Shown one piece after another: positions 1-5,711 of a stretch of DNA of 13,560 bases (position 1 is its first letter; every line of letters starts with the position of its first letter). The DNA comes from Rhodospirillales bacterium (lineage in GTDB: Bacteria > Pseudomonadota > Alphaproteobacteria > CACIAM-22H2). The stretch is from contig JACQAF010000147.1 of the NCBI GenBank assembly GCA_016195145.1, positions 1-13,560 of the forward strand, written 5' to 3'. Below the pieces are notes generated by a model. The model had not been told where the DNA came from. It saw only the letters and a program-made list of their open reading frames with translations, and did no database searches. The position numbers and the translations under genes are program-made.

Positions 1-626
1 GACCGGTTGTCGTCGCCGCCGCCGAACGCGAGATCGTCGAGGCGGTGCGCGCGGCGGGCGGCGAGGCGGTGATAACCCGTTCCGATCATCCGTCGGGATC
101 CGACCGCATTTTCGAGGCGCTCAACGCGGCGGACCCCGCCGGTCGGCACGATGCGGTGATCAACGTCCAGGGCGACCTGCCGACCATCGAAGCCGCCGCC
201 GTGCGTGCCGCGCTCGCCCCGCTCGACGATCCGGCGGTCGATATCGGCACCATCGCGGCCGAAATCGTCCGCGACGAGGAGAAGACCGATCCCAACGTGG
301 TCAAGGCGGTGGTCGCCTTTACCCGGCGCGGCGCGGCGGGAACATCCATCGGCCGCGCGCTTTATTTCAGCCGCGCCACCGTCCCGACCGGGCTGGGGCC
401 GCTCTGGCACCATATCGGCCTATACGCCTATCGCCGCGATGCGCTGGCGCGCTTCATCGGGTTGCCGCCGGGCGAGATGGAAAAGCGCGAGCGGCTGGAG
501 CAGCTGCGCGCGCTGGAGGCCGGGATGCGCATCGACGTGGCGCGCGTTGACACGGTTCCGCTCGGCGTCGATACTCCGGCCGACCTCGAACGGGCGCGTC
601 AACTTCTCGCTCCGCGCCGGCGCTGA
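1..626 (+). CDS. kdsB: 3-deoxy-manno-octulosonate cytidylyltransferase (CMP-KDO synthetase), 5' end missing
   Basis: This enzyme activates KDO with CTP to give CMP-KDO, the donor for the inner core of lipopolysaccharide, in the cytoplasm. The reading frame is open from base 3 to the TGA at 624-626, giving 207 visible residues. The family is about 245 residues long, so roughly 40 N-terminal residues, including the nucleotide-binding start, lie outside the window. Visible signatures are HPSGSDRIFEAL, the sugar-nucleotide-transferase motif INVQGDLPTI, HIGLYAYR, and the C-terminal stretch GEMEKRERLEQLRALE followed by VDTPADLERAR. The motif reads NVQGDLP where the E. coli enzyme has NVQGDEP. The GTG at 45 is an internal valine codon, not a start. 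pheA follows after 5 bases, so the two are probably co-transcribed. Confidence 0.95.
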   Translation, partial: PVVVAAAEREIVEAVRAAGGEAVITRSDHPSGSDRIFEALNAADPAGRHDAVINVQGDLPTIEAAAVRAALAPLDDPAVDIGTIAAEIVRDEEKTDPNVVKAVVAFTRRGAAGTSIGRALYFSRATVPTGLGPLWHHIGLYAYRRDALARFIGLPPGEMEKRERLEQLRALEAGMRIDVARVDTVPLGVDTPADLERARQLLAPRRR

Positions 627-631
627 CATCC

Positions 632-1510
632 ATGCCGACGATGAAACGCAAATCCCCGCCCCGCATCGCCTTTCAGGGGCAACCCGGGGCCTATTCCGAT
701 CTCGCCTGCCGCACGGCGTTTTCGAAGCTGGAGACGCTGCCCTGCGCCAGCTTCGAGGACGCGATGGCGGCGGTGCGCGACGGCCGGGCGCGCCACGCGA
801 TGATCCCGATCGAGAATTCGGTCGCCGGCCGCGTCGCCGACGTTCATCATCTGCTGCCGCATGCCGGGCTGCATATCGTCGCCGAACATTTCCAGCGCGT
901 GAACCATCATTTGCTGGCGCCCAAGGGGGCGACGCTCAAGACCGTCCGCACCGTGCAAAGCCATGTCCAGGCCCTCGACCAGTGCCGGGCGACGCTGCGC
1001 AAGCTCGGCCTCAAGCGCGCGATCGGCGCCGACACCGCCGGCTCGGCGGCCGAGGTGGCCGAAGCGGGCGATGTCAGCCGCGCCGCCATCGCCTCCCAGC
1101 TCGCCGGCGAGATTTACGGCCTCAAGTCGCTGAAAAAGGATATCGAGGACGCCGAGCACAACACGACGCGCTTCGTCGTATTGTCGCGCGCGCCGGTCGA
1201 TCCCGATCCGCACCGGGGCCGGGTGATGACCTCGTTCGTCTTTCGCGTACGCAACGTGCCGGCGGCGCTCTACAAGGCGTTGGGCGGCTTCGCCACCAAC
1301 GGCATCAACATGACCAAGCTCGAAAGCTATCTGGTCGGCGGCCATTTCGAGGCGGCGCAGTTCTACGCCGATGTCGAGGGCCATCCCAAGGACCGGCCGC
1401 TCAGGCTGGCGCTCGAGGAACTGCGCTTTTTCACCCGCGAGGTGATCGTCCTCGGCGTCTATCACGCGCATCCCTACCGTCATCGCGGCCGGCTGGCCGA
1501 AAGCGATTAA
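632..1510 (+). CDS. pheA: Prephenate dehydratase with C-terminal ACT domain
   Basis: Converts prephenate to phenylpyruvate, the committed step of phenylalanine synthesis. The protein is 292 residues, the usual size of a monofunctional enzyme without a chorismate mutase domain. The catalytic domain (about 11-185) starts with RIAFQGQPGAYSDLA, contains IPIENSVAGRV near 58-68, and ends with the hallmark NTTRF at 177-181, whose Thr-Arg-Phe is catalytic in the family. The ACT regulatory domain spans about 198-275. Its ligand region reads TKLESYLVGG where the E. coli protein has an ESRP motif; from memory, alphaproteobacterial homologues share this form. The start at 632 lies 5 bases after the kdsB stop. 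ATG 641 (residue 4) is an alternative, and neither has a clear Shine-Dalgarno sequence. Feedback inhibition by phenylalanine is expected from the ACT domain. Confidence 0.95.
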   Translation: MPTMKRKSPPRIAFQGQPGAYSDLACRTAFSKLETLPCASFEDAMAAVRDGRARHAMIPIENSVAGRVADVHHLLPHAGLHIVAEHFQRVNHHLLAPKGATLKTVRTVQSHVQALDQCRATLRKLGLKRAIGADTAGSAAEVAEAGDVSRAAIASQLAGEIYGLKSLKKDIEDAEHNTTRFVVLSRAPVDPDPHRGRVMTSFVFRVRNVPAALYKALGGFATNGINMTKLESYLVGGHFEAAQFYADVEGHPKDRPLRLALEELRFFTREVIVLGVYHAHPYRHRGRLAESD

Positions 1511-1522
1511 GCCGGCCCACCG

Positions 1523-2023
1523 ATGCCCGCTACCCGGCAGGAATTGCTGACCCGTTTCGATGCGCAGGGCATCGAGACGCAAACCGTCGATCATGCGGCG
1601 GTGTTCACGGTCGAGGAAAGCCGTCACCTGCATGCCGCGATCCCGGGGGCGCACAGCAAGAACCTGTTCCTCAAGGACGCGAAAGACGCGCTGTGGCTGG
1701 TCGTCGCCGAGGCCGACCGGCCGATCGACCTCAAGGCGCTGCCGGCGGCGATCGGCTCCAAGCGGCTGTCCTTCGGCTCGGCGGCGTTGCTGACGGAGGT
1801 GCTCGGCATTCCGCCGGGATCGGTGACGCCCTTCGCCCTGATCAATGACACGGCGCGGCGGGTCAACGTCGTGCTCGACGCCGAAATGATGGCGAAGACG
1901 CCGCTCAATTTTCACCCGCTGGAGAACACCGCGACGACCAGCATCTCGCCCGACGGCCTGCGCCGTTTTCTCGCCAGCACCGGCCACGTCGCGCGCGAAG
2001 TGAAGCTGCCCGAGCGCGGCTGA
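1523..2023 (+). CDS. ProX/YbaK-family prolyl-tRNA deacylase (trans-editing)
   Basis: A free-standing editing-domain protein of 166 residues, the normal size for the INS/ProX superfamily. Such proteins hydrolyse mischarged tRNA, typically Ala-tRNA(Pro), that prolyl-tRNA synthetase releases by mistake. Family landmarks are HSKNLFLKD at 44-52 with the conserved lysine (K46), SKRLSFGSA, the GSVTPFALIND segment, and HPLENTATTSIS. The overall pattern fits the ProX/PrdX (ProXp-ala) branch better than the Cys-tRNA(Pro) deacylase YbaK branch, but exact substrate choice is inference. It lies 12 bases after pheA and ends only 3 bases from the convergent cytochrome c gene, so the two transcription units meet with no spacer for a separate terminator. 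Confidence 0.88.
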   Translation: MPATRQELLTRFDAQGIETQTVDHAAVFTVEESRHLHAAIPGAHSKNLFLKDAKDALWLVVAEADRPIDLKALPAAIGSKRLSFGSAALLTEVLGIPPGSVTPFALINDTARRVNVVLDAEMMAKTPLNFHPLENTATTSISPDGLRRFLASTGHVAREVKLPERG

Positions 2024-2026
2024 CGG

Positions 2027-2407
2027 CTATTTCCCCGATTCACGCCTGAGATAGGCGACGATGTCGGCGCGATCTTCGGGAAGGGCGACGCGAAAGCCCA
2101 TGCGCTGTCCGGGGATCAGTTCTTGCGGGTTGGCGAGCCAGCGGTCGAGCGTCGCCTCGTCCCAGACAATGGTCGAGTTCTTGACCGCCGGCGAATAGGA
2201 AAAGCCGGCGACCGTGCCCGCCTTGCGTCCGTAGACGCCGCGATGCATCGGGCCGACGCGGTTGGCGTCGAGCGAATGGCAACCGGTGCAGCGGCTCTCG
2301 TAAAGCTGTGCGCCGCGCTCGGCGTCGCCGGCGGCGAAAGCCGGCCCGACCGTAAGCGCGAAAAGAAACTGCCATGAAACCGTGACGGCGGTGAATCGGC
2401 GGATCAT
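2027..2407 (-). CDS. Small exported class I cytochrome c
   Basis: A 126-residue periplasmic electron carrier. Residues 1-26 form a Sec signal peptide ending in a plausible AFAA cleavage site. The heme-attachment motif CTGCH is at 40-44. The body follows the mitochondrial/c2-type pattern: GPMHRGVYGRKAG, then GFSYSPAVKNS, then a Trp-rich helix, with M103 in GQRMGF as the likely axial ligand and a final helix ADIVAYLRR. The ATG at 2407 starts exactly at the signal peptide; the longer open frame upstream is antisense and shadow sequence. It lies 86 bases downstream of the ferritin-like gene on the same strand, with a strong inverted repeat between them. Electron partners are unknown; an exported redox protein beside an exported ferritin-like protein suggests a shared role, which is inference. 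Confidence 0.93.
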   Translation of the reverse strand: MIRRFTAVTVSWQFLFALTVGPAFAAGDAERGAQLYESRCTGCHSLDANRVGPMHRGVYGRKAGTVAGFSYSPAVKNSTIVWDEATLDRWLANPQELIPGQRMGFRVALPEDRADIVAYLRRESGK

Positions 2408-2429
2408 GTCGGTTCTGCCTTTTGCGGGG

Positions 2430-2473
2430 CGCCCCCCGCGACCGGGTTGGGGGGCCGGCGGTCGCGGGGGGCG
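2430..2473. repeat. 15-bp perfect inverted repeat (intercistronic hairpin)
   Basis: Arms at 2430-2444 and 2459-2473 are exact reverse complements, with a 14-base loop. The stem is almost all G:C. It lies between the stop of the ferritin-like gene (2494) and the start of the cytochrome c gene (2407), both on the minus strand. No run of T follows it on either strand, so it is not a standard intrinsic terminator. It could partially attenuate read-through or protect the upstream mRNA from 3' decay. Confidence 0.8.
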
Positions 2474-2493
2474 GGCGCTGTCGGGGGTCCGGA

Positions 2494-3090
2494 TCAGGCC
2501 CCGAAGGACAGCGCCTTGGCCGGCAGCGGCTCGCCGAGCGCGCTCGCGAGCACGGTCCAATGCATGGATTCGTCGGCAACCAGGCGCGCCGCCACCTGGG
2601 CGAGGCCGCGATCGGCGAAGGCCGGCATCACGCCGATATAGGCGTTGGTCGCCCCGCGTTCGAGCCGGGCCGCAAGGCGCAGCACATCGGCCTGGTTCTT
2701 GATCGACGCGACGTTGAGGGCGGCGGCGTATTCGGCCTTGGGCTTCTCGGCCACCGGCGTTCCGCCGAGCTTGCGGATGGCGCCAGCAAGGATTTCGCGG
2801 TGCTCCTTGTGGTGGCCCTGGAACATGACCGCCACCTTCAGCACCTCGGGCTGCAGGAGGCCGCTTTCGGCGCCGATCTGGTAGGCCATGATGCCCTCGT
2901 GCTCGAGGCCGAGCGCGGTATTGAGGATGTTGACGTCGCTCATCGTGCCGCTGCCCTGGGCCAGGCTCTCGCAGCCGACGATCAGCGCGACGGCGGTTGC
3001 GGACAGCGTTGCCTTGCCGACGCCGGCAAGGAAATTCCGGCGATCGTTGACGATGCCGGTCGGGGGGATGGTAAGCGCGGTGCTGGACAT
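2494..3090 (-). CDS. Exported ferritin-like domain protein (Tat signal, possible lipoprotein)
   Basis: A 198-residue protein. Residues 1-45 contain a twin-arginine-type signal (DRRNFLAG at 17-23 and after), a hydrophobic segment, and IVGC at 37-40, which fits a lipobox. The mature part is a four-helix ferritin-like fold (PF13668 type). Each helix carries a candidate metal ligand: E63/E65 in GLEHEGIMAY, H93/H94/E96/H97 in GHHKEHREIL, E144 in LERGATNAY, and E174/H177 in ADESMHW. This is the repeated Glu/ExxH layout of diiron or dimanganese sites. A good ribosome-binding site (GAAGGA about 8 bases upstream) supports the ATG at 3090. Enzymatic activity is unknown; metal or peroxide handling in the cell envelope is inferred. 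It follows the ECF sigma/anti-sigma pair after about 160 bases and may be a target of that sigma factor. Confidence 0.88.
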   Translation of the reverse strand: MSSTALTIPPTGIVNDRRNFLAGVGKATLSATAVALIVGCESLAQGSGTMSDVNILNTALGLEHEGIMAYQIGAESGLLQPEVLKVAVMFQGHHKEHREILAGAIRKLGGTPVAEKPKAEYAAALNVASIKNQADVLRLAARLERGATNAYIGVMPAFADRGLAQVAARLVADESMHWTVLASALGEPLPAKALSFGA

Positions 3091-3164
3091 TGATGCTTCC
3101 TTCTGTCGGATGTGTCTCTGGCGTTTGGATCACGGCTCCGCCGGCGGCGAAGCGTGTACAGGCG

Positions 3165-3192
3165 TCTACGCAGGCCGCGTCGCGACAGATGC
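3165..3192 (-). promoter_or_regulatory. Possible ECF-type promoter of the ferritin-like gene
   Basis: On the minus strand, GCATCT (3192-3187) and CGTAGA (3170-3165) are separated by 16 bases, about 75 bases upstream of the ATG at 3090. A CGTA-like -10 with a 16-17-base spacer is common in ECF promoters, and the adjacent genes encode an ECF sigma factor and its anti-sigma. This is pattern matching on one site only. Confidence 0.25.
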
Positions 3193-3250
3193 AGAAGGGT
3201 GCCAGAAAATTTTTCGCCCTGGCGGCGCGCGAAAACCGCGCGGCGGGGGC

Positions 3251-3985
3251 TTAGCGGGCGATGGCGAGCAGGACGCCCTGATACAGGACCGGGCCGGTCG
3301 GCTGGCCGGTGGGCGAGCCGCCGGGCGGCTCGGCGCTGACGGCGAAGGCGACGCCGCTGCCGATCCGTCCGGCAAGGTCGGCCGGGAGATCGCGTGCAAC
3401 GACGCTTGCGCGGTCGAGAAGGCCGAGCGAGCGCGGCTTGCCGCCATCGGGAATCGCCCAGAGTTCGAGCGCGCGCGCGTCGGCGCCGGTGGCGGCGAGC
3501 GGCTGCGCCGCGATGCGCCGGCCGGCGCGGTCGGCGGTGACCAGCCAGGCGGGCTTGGCCTGGGCGTCGTTGAGCACGGCGGCATAAGCGGGGGCGGGCG
3601 GCGCCACCGGGGCGGCGGCGATGTAAAGCGCCAGCGCCGCTGCCGCGCCGACGCCGACCAGCGCCGACCAGCGCCAGAAGCTGAGACACCACCAGAGATA
3701 CAGGCTCCGCGCGATGCGCTGGCGCAGCGGCAGCGCATCGCCCGCGCCATAGACCGGCGGGGCGGTCGCCGCCTCGATCCGCCACCACACGCTCGGCGGC
3801 GGCTCGACCGCCGGCGCGCCTTCGGCCAGCGGGCCGATCCGGCGCTGCCAGTCTTCGACCTGGGCGCGCAGCGCCGGGTCGGCGGCCAGCCGCGCCTCGA
3901 AGCGCCGCCGCTCGTCGCCGGCAAGCGTGCCGAGGGCGTATTCGCCCGCCTGCTGCTCCAGCTCCTCGCGTTCGGCGTCGGTCAT
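3251..3985 (-). CDS. RskA-type membrane anti-sigma factor
   Basis: About 244 residues. The cytoplasmic anti-sigma part (first ~75 residues) has the family pattern EYALGTLAGDERRRFEARLAADPALRAQVEDW. One transmembrane helix follows (about residues 106-126, within SALVGVGAAAALALYIAAA), then a periplasmic domain rich in Ala, Pro and Gly containing ELWAIPDGGKPRSLG, typical of RskA C-terminal domains (PF10099). It should bind the adjacent ECF sigma factor and hold it inactive at the membrane until an envelope signal releases it. Two starts are possible. ATG 3985 overlaps the sigma stop as ATGA, with AAGGG 12 bases upstream. ATG 3997 adds four residues but has AAGGG directly against it, which is too close to act. 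I chose 3985. Translational coupling to the sigma gene is likely. Confidence 0.88.
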   Translation of the reverse strand: MTDAEREELEQQAGEYALGTLAGDERRRFEARLAADPALRAQVEDWQRRIGPLAEGAPAVEPPPSVWWRIEAATAPPVYGAGDALPLRQRIARSLYLWWCLSFWRWSALVGVGAAAALALYIAAAPVAPPAPAYAAVLNDAQAKPAWLVTADRAGRRIAAQPLAATGADARALELWAIPDGGKPRSLGLLDRASVVARDLPADLAGRIGSGVAFAVSAEPPGGSPTGQPTGPVLYQGVLLAIAR

Positions 3986-4536
3986 CGTTCGAGACATCCC
4001 TTGATGCGGATCAGGCCGCGGCGGATCCAGCTCTTGACCGTGCCGAGGGGGGCGGCGAAGCGGGCCGCCAGCTCCTCGTGCGTGCGGCCCTCATAATAGG
4101 CGAGAACGATGCTCTCGCGCTGCGGTCCGTCCAGCTCGTCGAGGCAGGCCTTGAGGCGGCGGGCCTCGGCGCTGGCGAGGGCGAGGTCGAGCGGATTCTT
4201 GCCCGGATCGGCCCAGCTCTCGCGTCCCGGTGCGTCGTCGAGCGGGACGACCGGACGCTCGCGGCGCAAGCGGTCGAGGGCGCGGTTGCGCACAATGGTC
4301 GCCAGCCAGGCGAAAGGCGCGCCGCGTTCGGGCCGGTAAGCGCCGGCATGCCGCCAGATATTCACGAAAGCCTCCTGCAGCACCTCCTCGGCCCAGTCCC
4401 GTCGCCTGAGGATACGCAGGGCGAGGCCGAAAAGTTTCGCCCCCGTGGCCCGGTAGAGATCGGCAAAGGCCCGGCGGTCGCCGCTGGCGGCGGCGGCGAT
4501 CAGGTCGGTCAATCTGTCGGGACCGCTGGTGTCCAT
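3982..4536 (-). CDS. ECF-family RNA polymerase sigma factor
   Basis: A 184-residue extracytoplasmic-function sigma factor. Region 2 is visible as AFADLYRATGAKLFGLALRIL, then DWAEEVLQEAFVNIWRHA and the -10-recognition segment PFAWLATIVRNRALDRLRR. Region 4 is LDELDGPQRESIVLAYYEGRTHEELAARF followed by the helix-turn-helix TVKSWIRRGLIRIKGCL. There is no region 1.1 or 3. Pairing with an RskA-type anti-sigma suggests the SigK-like (ECF19) group, by family knowledge. The ATG at 4536 is chosen because the protein then starts just before DRLTDLIAAAASGDRRAF, as usual. An in-frame ATG at 4581 would overlap the nudC stop as ATGA and add 15 residues; neither start has a clear Shine-Dalgarno. It is probably transcribed with nudC and the anti-sigma gene. 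Confidence 0.93.
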   Translation of the reverse strand: MDTSGPDRLTDLIAAAASGDRRAFADLYRATGAKLFGLALRILRRRDWAEEVLQEAFVNIWRHAGAYRPERGAPFAWLATIVRNRALDRLRRERPVVPLDDAPGRESWADPGKNPLDLALASAEARRLKACLDELDGPQRESIVLAYYEGRTHEELAARFAAPLGTVKSWIRRGLIRIKGCLER

Positions 4537-4577
4537 GGCCGGCGCAGGATAGGGCCCGTCCGGCCGCCGGGCAAATC

Positions 4578-5483
4578 TCATGCTTGCGCGAGCCAGTCGG
4601 CGATCAGGCGATGGGCGATCGAATCGGTGCGCGGCAGGCGGAATTTCGCGGGGTCGTGCGGCTGGCGCAGAAAATCGCGCGCGAACCAGGCGCCTTCGTC
4701 CAGCTCGGCGTAATCGACGGCATAGTCGCGCGCGGCGGCGCGCGCCGTGAAGCCGAGCATGATCGAGGCGGGAAACGGCCATGGCTGCGAGGAATGATAC
4801 TGCACGTCGGCGACGCGCAGGCCGGCTTCCTCGTAGACTTCGCGAATGACAGCCTCTTCGAGGCTCTCGCCCGGCTCGACGAAGCCGGCGAGGGTCGAAT
4901 GCATGCCGGGCGGCCATTGTTTCTGGCGGCCGAGAAAACAGTGATCGTCGTGCGTGACCAGCATGATCACCGCCGGATCGGTGCGCGGGAAATGCTCGAT
5001 GGCGCAGGCGGGATCGGTGCATTTGCGGACATGGCCGGCGGCCTCGACCGTCGTCGGCGCGCCGCACGCGCCGCAGAACAGATGCCGCGAATGCCAAAGG
5101 AACAACGCGCGCGCATAGGCGAGCAGGGCGCCCTGCTGGCGCTCCATCAGGGGGCCGACAACGCGCAAATCGGCGGTTATTCCCCGGTTGTCGAGCGCGC
5201 CGGACAGTGCTGCTTCCTCCAATGCCGACAGATCGAGCGCAAAATAGGGGATATCGGCGTCTTCGCCGAGGAACACGCGCGGTCCCTCGATATGCGCCAA
5301 TTCGGGCGCGGCAAAGAACACGGCCTCGGGCCGCGGCCCTTCGATGATGACGCAGCGGCCGCGCCAGACCGGCACCAGCCGGGTGGCGGGATGAGCGAGG
5401 CGGGATTCGACGAAGGCGTTGTCGCGCCGCCGGGTGGCGAGCCGGTCGAGGGCGAGCCCGGCGTAGAAATTCGGCTGTCTCAT
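4578..5483 (-). CDS. nudC: NAD(H) pyrophosphatase / NAD-cap decapping Nudix hydrolase
   Basis: Hydrolyses NADH or NAD+ to NMN(H) and AMP, and in characterised homologues removes NAD caps from RNA. The 301-residue protein has an N-terminal NudC domain, a zinc ribbon with C137, C140, C155 and C160, and the Nudix box at 200-222 (GFVEPGESLEEAVIREVYEEAGL minus the last residues as core), with the metal-binding REVYEE at 214-219. The NudC-specific signature SQPWPFPAS follows at 232-240, which separates it from other Nudix enzymes. The ATG at 5483 is preferred because AGGA lies 5 bases upstream; a second ATG at 5504 would add seven residues. It is divergent from the SRP RNA-dnaX unit and its stop lies 41 bases before the sigma factor ATG, suggesting an operon with the sigma/anti-sigma genes. 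Confidence 0.94.
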   Translation of the reverse strand: MRQPNFYAGLALDRLATRRRDNAFVESRLAHPATRLVPVWRGRCVIIEGPRPEAVFFAAPELAHIEGPRVFLGEDADIPYFALDLSALEEAALSGALDNRGITADLRVVGPLMERQQGALLAYARALFLWHSRHLFCGACGAPTTVEAAGHVRKCTDPACAIEHFPRTDPAVIMLVTHDDHCFLGRQKQWPPGMHSTLAGFVEPGESLEEAVIREVYEEAGLRVADVQYHSSQPWPFPASIMLGFTARAAARDYAVDYAELDEGAWFARDFLRQPHDPAKFRLPRTDSIAHRLIADWLAQA

Positions 5484-5488
5484 GGCGG

Positions 5489-5492
5489 TCCT
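5489..5492 (-). promoter_or_regulatory. Ribosome-binding site deciding the nudC start
   Basis: AGGA on the minus strand sits 5 bases before the ATG at 5483 and downstream of the alternative ATG at 5504, so it supports the shorter protein. Confidence 0.6.
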
Positions 5493-5531
5493 AGCATGCA
5501 TTTTGGCGGGTCGTGGGGCAATCCTAAGCCC

Positions 5532-5560
5532 TTGCCTCCGATACGGCGAAAGCTGATATA
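5532..5560 (+). promoter_or_regulatory. Sigma-70 type promoter of the SRP RNA
   Basis: A -35 box TTGCCT (5532-5537) and a -10-like GATATA (5555-5560) are 17 bases apart, placing transcription start about 6-7 bases later, at the 5' end of the SRP RNA near 5567. The spacing and position fit a housekeeping promoter. Confidence 0.55.
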
Positions 5561-5566
5561 GTCCCC

Positions 5567-5667
5567 TTGGGAGGTTGGCGGCGGACGGACCCCTCGCCAA
5601 CCCGGTCAGATCCGGAAGGAAGCAGCCGTAACGGGATCCGGTCCGGGTCGTTGTTCCAGCCTCCCAC
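5567..5667 (+). ncRNA. ffs: Signal recognition particle RNA (bacterial small SRP RNA, 4.5S type)
   Basis: Binds Ffh to form the signal recognition particle, which targets nascent membrane proteins to FtsY and the translocon. The most conserved SRP domain is present: GGTCAG at 5604-5609, the GGAA tetraloop at 5614-5617, and AGCAG at 5621-5625, which form the symmetric and asymmetric internal loops that Ffh binds. The ends pair as a 10-bp helix, 5569-5578 with 5656-5665 (one G:U). At about 100 nucleotides it is the short form without an Alu domain. Its position directly upstream of dnaX is common in Alphaproteobacteria. Exact ends are inferred from the terminal helix. No intrinsic terminator separates it from dnaX. 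Confidence 0.95.
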
Positions 5668-5711
5668 CCGCTCCAGCCATCGTATTGCCATCGGAGCATC
5701 GGCCCCGTCGC

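Noticed and set aside
45..626. GTG at 45 as the true start of kdsB
   Set aside because: The frame is open to the window edge and codes for plausible KdsB sequence before this codon; the protein would be too short.
599..1987. 462-codon open frame on the minus strand opposite pheA and the ProX gene
   Set aside because: Antisense shadow of GC-rich genes: Arg/Gly-rich, no recognisable domain, and it overlaps two clear genes entirely.
2020..2030. Bidirectional terminator between the convergent ProX and cytochrome c genes
   Set aside because: Only three bases separate the stops, and no stem with a T-run was found nearby.
2888..4096. 402-codon plus-strand open frame opposite the ferritin-like and anti-sigma genes
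   Set aside because: Low-complexity Gly/Arg/Ala composition and overlap with supported genes; a shadow frame.
4584..5561. 325-codon plus-strand open frame opposite nudC
   Set aside because: The opposite strand has a complete NudC with zinc ribbon, Nudix box and SQPWPFP signature; this frame has none.
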